From JBOGHU01 sp050742255 (lineage in GTDB: Bacteria > Actinomycetota > Acidimicrobiia > Acidimicrobiales > CADCSY01): a DNA stretch of 20,512 bases. The translations under genes were made by a program, and so were the position numbers. The notes below the pieces were generated by a model, which ran no database searches, was not told the DNA's origin, and saw nothing but the letters and a program-made list of their open reading frames with translations. Positions 19,252 to 20,512 of the stretch are shown here, piece after piece. Position 1 is the first letter of the stretch. Each line of letters opens with the position of its first letter. The stretch lies in assembly GCA_050742255.1 (NCBI GenBank), contig JBOGHU010000140.1:1-20512 (forward strand), written 5' to 3'.

Positions 19252-20156
19252 TCGACCAGGCCGTGGTGGAGCTCGAGCCGATCGTCGGCGTGCGTGCCGG
19301 GTGCGCGGCGGTCGGCGAGGCGCGGGCGCGCTGGTATCGCCGCCACCGCAAGAGCCCGCCGCCGCCGAAGCCCGAGCGGGTTCCCACCCCCCAGCCCCGG
19401 GCGCTCTCGGAGGTGGAGCGCAAGGAGGTCCGAGCGGTGCTCAACTCCGCGGAGCACGTCGACGAGGCGCCCGCCACCGTCTACGCCAAGCTCCTCGACG
19501 AGGGGATCTACCTGGCCTCGGTGCCCACGATGTACCGGGTCCTGCGGGAGCACGACGAGGTGCACGAGCGCCGCCGCCAGGCCACCCACCCGGCCCACAA
19601 GAAGCCCGAGCTGCTCGCCGTGAAGCCGAACGAGGTCTACAGCTGGGACATCACCAAGCTGCTCGGCCCGGCCAAGTGGACCTACTACTACCTCTACGTG
19701 ATCATCGACATCTTCTCCCGCTACGTGCCGGGATGGATGCTCGCCCACGCCGAGAACGGCAAGCTCGCCGAGGCGCTGCTCGCCGACACCGTCGCCAAGC
19801 AGGGGATCGGGCGCGGTCAGCTCACGATCCACGCCGACCTCGGCTCGCCGATGGTGGCCAAGCCCGTGGCGTTCCTGCTCGCCGATCTCGGGGTGACCAA
19901 GTCGCACAGCCGGCCCCACACGAGCAACGACAACCCCTATTCCGAGAGCCAGTTCCGCACCTTGAAGTACCGGCCCGAGTTCCCCGAGCGCTTCGGGTGC
20001 TACGAGGACGCGCACGCCTTCTGCGGACGCTTCTTCACTTGGTACAACGAGGACCACCGTCATTCCCGCATCGGGTTCCACACCCCCGCCGACGTCCACT
20101 ACGGAAGGGCCGAGCTCGTGCGGGCCCGACGCGCCGACGTCCTCGACGCCGCCTAG
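19248..20156 (+). CDS. IS3-family OrfB (DDE transposase), cut short by an amber codon
   Basis: 302 residues of an rve-type integrase core. The catalytic Asp is in VYSWDITKLLGP, the second in TIHADLGSPM, and the Glu in SNDNPYSESQFRTLKY, exactly 35 residues after the second Asp (DD35E). The start ATGA overlaps OrfA. Translation stops at TAG 20154-20156 in DVLDAA-stop. The same frame then continues with a typical IS3 tail (AEHPERFVRKPPEPPALPTA, then VWINEPKED) to a TGA at 20259-20261, just before the right inverted repeat. The family usually has Tyr at this spot, so a TAC/TAT to TAG change probably removed the last 34 residues. The catalytic core is intact, but activity may be reduced or lost. 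Confidence 0.9.
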   Translation: MIDQAVVELEPIVGVRAGCAAVGEARARWYRRHRKSPPPPKPERVPTPQPRALSEVERKEVRAVLNSAEHVDEAPATVYAKLLDEGIYLASVPTMYRVLREHDEVHERRRQATHPAHKKPELLAVKPNEVYSWDITKLLGPAKWTYYYLYVIIDIFSRYVPGWMLAHAENGKLAEALLADTVAKQGIGRGQLTIHADLGSPMVAKPVAFLLADLGVTKSHSRPHTSNDNPYSESQFRTLKYRPEFPERFGCYEDAHAFCGRFFTWYNEDHRHSRIGFHTPADVHYGRAELVRARRADVLDAA

Positions 20157-20261
20157 GCCGAGCACCCCGAACGCTTCGTCCGCAAGCCGCCCGAACCGCC
20201 GGCGTTACCGACCGCCGTGTGGATCAACGAGCCGAAGGAGGACACCGCTACGACACAGTGA
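20157..20261 (+). pseudogene. Stranded C-terminal tail of the OrfB transposase
   Basis: 34 codons in the OrfB frame after the amber codon, ending TATTQ-stop. The composition (HPERFVRKPPEPPALPTAVW) is the usual C-terminus of this IS3 group, which supports a recent nonsense mutation, not a natural end at 20156. Confidence 0.8.
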
Positions 20262-20272
20262 TTCTCGAAGAA

Positions 20273-20294
20273 ATCTGCCTCAAAAAGGTTGACA
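20273..20294 (-). repeat. Right terminal inverted repeat of the IS3 element
   Basis: Reading the minus strand from 20294: TGTCAACCT, TTTT, GAGGCAGAT. It matches the left repeat except for the spacer. Confidence 0.9.
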
Positions 20295-20387
20295 CGCGCC
20301 GAGTCCGTCAACCTCGATCATCTCCACAGCGCATCCTCCACGATGACTTCGGCCGCTCACCATCGCACAGACGTCCATGCGAAATCA
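20295..20387. other. 93-bp remnant between two insertion sequences
   Basis: No recognisable gene. The missing 5' part of the DUF305 gene, expected here if the IS3 insertion were simple, is not found. Confidence 0.6.
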
Positions 20388-20512
20388 GGCTCTTGTGCCC
20401 TATCCGTGGGCGCATCAGGCGGCGGCTCGACCGGGCAGCGGCGGGCACAGGCCGCCGAGGTCGAGCATGGCCAGGGCCACGAGGGCGTCGGGTGAACGGA
20501 ACCCGAAGGCGA
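20388..20512 (-). mobile_element. End of a second insertion sequence, possibly ISL3 family (runs off the right edge)
   Basis: GGCTCTTGTGCCC at 20388 resembles the GGCTCTT-type ends common in ISL3-family elements, and a transposase-like reading frame on the minus strand stops 27 bp inside it. Only this end is in the window, so the second inverted repeat and the full transposase cannot be checked. Confidence 0.5.
20415..20512 (-). CDS. Transposase C-terminal fragment (partial)
   Basis: The minus strand is open from the right edge to TGA at 20417-20415, about 31 residues, including AFGFRSPDALVALAMLDLGG and a PPLPGRAAA end. The FGFRS...ALxxLAML pattern resembles the C-terminus of ISL3-type transposases. 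The position just inside a GGCTCTT end supports a transposase; the family is a tentative call. Confidence 0.45.
   Translation of the reverse strand, partial: AFGFRSPDALVALAMLDLGGLCPPLPGRAAA

Larger units (their letters stand above)
18729..20294 (+). mobile_element. IS3-family insertion sequence (1566 bp)
   Basis: Bounded by imperfect inverted repeats that start TGTCAACCT and end AGGTTGACA (5'-TG...CA-3', as in IS3). It contains OrfA (HTH plus leucine zipper) and OrfB (DD35E transposase), in phase -1 to each other. The left end cuts a DUF305 gene. Flanking bases (CTG on the left, CGC on the right) do not form the 3-4 bp direct repeat expected after simple transposition. Its codon use does not stand out from the host. 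OrfB has an in-frame amber codon. Confidence 0.9.

Noticed and set aside
1..20512. CRISPR array, prophage or toxin-antitoxin system
   Set aside because: No regularly spaced repeats, phage structural genes, integrase or recognisable toxin-antitoxin pair were seen on either strand.

Overview
The window is very GC-rich DNA with third codon positions almost always G or C and many GTG starts. The gene content is actinobacterial: oligoribonuclease, nickel superoxide dismutase with its dedicated protease, an MshA-type mycothiol glycosyltransferase, a SigB/SigF-type sigma factor with RsbW-like proteins, and proC followed by a small excisionase-type HTH gene. I infer an uncultured or poorly studied member of the Actinomycetota, possibly class Acidimicrobiia. 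There is no rRNA here to confirm this.

Layout. 1-2035: a truncated MFS transporter and orn on the minus strand, divergent from dut. The orn/dut start codons are 22 bp apart and share a two-way promoter. 1941-4050: a YibE/F membrane protein (minus), then a hotdog thioesterase that reads in frame into a CsbD-like module (plus). 4064-5745: a sigma factor and a degenerate RsbW-like gene (minus), divergent from a canonical RsbW-like kinase (plus). 5850-8278: two overlapping trypsin/PDZ proteases without export signals (minus), divergent from an HxlR regulator across a palindromic operator. 8337-11960: tRNA-Lys (minus), a DksA/TraR zinc finger and an ABC1 kinase (plus), a histidine phosphatase (minus), then MoaD and a degenerate CdsA-like membrane protein (plus). 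12010-14199: sodN (minus), divergent from sodX, which overlaps mshA; this is a coherent oxidative-stress cluster. 14200-14931: a long non-coding region with a good promoter, repeated TAGGG-plus-hairpin units and a structured leader. 14932-18114: M23 peptidase, proC, HTH protein, SAM hydroxide adenosyltransferase-like protein and a 28-residue membrane peptide. 18258-20512: a DUF305 pseudogene cut by an IS3-family element whose transposase has an in-frame amber codon, then the end of a second, ISL3-like element running off the right edge.

A theme across the window is leaderless transcription. At least four genes (orn, dut, the thioesterase, the DksA-like gene) have TANNNT followed by exactly six bases and then a GTG start, and three more come close (sodX, gpm, yibE/F). 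The strongest candidates for something undescribed are the orn/dut shared promoter, the 14.2-14.6 kb repeat/hairpin region, the HxlR-controlled pair of apparently cytoplasmic HtrA-like proteins, and the thioesterase-CsbD read-through. All functional calls rest on motif recognition by eye; no database search was run.
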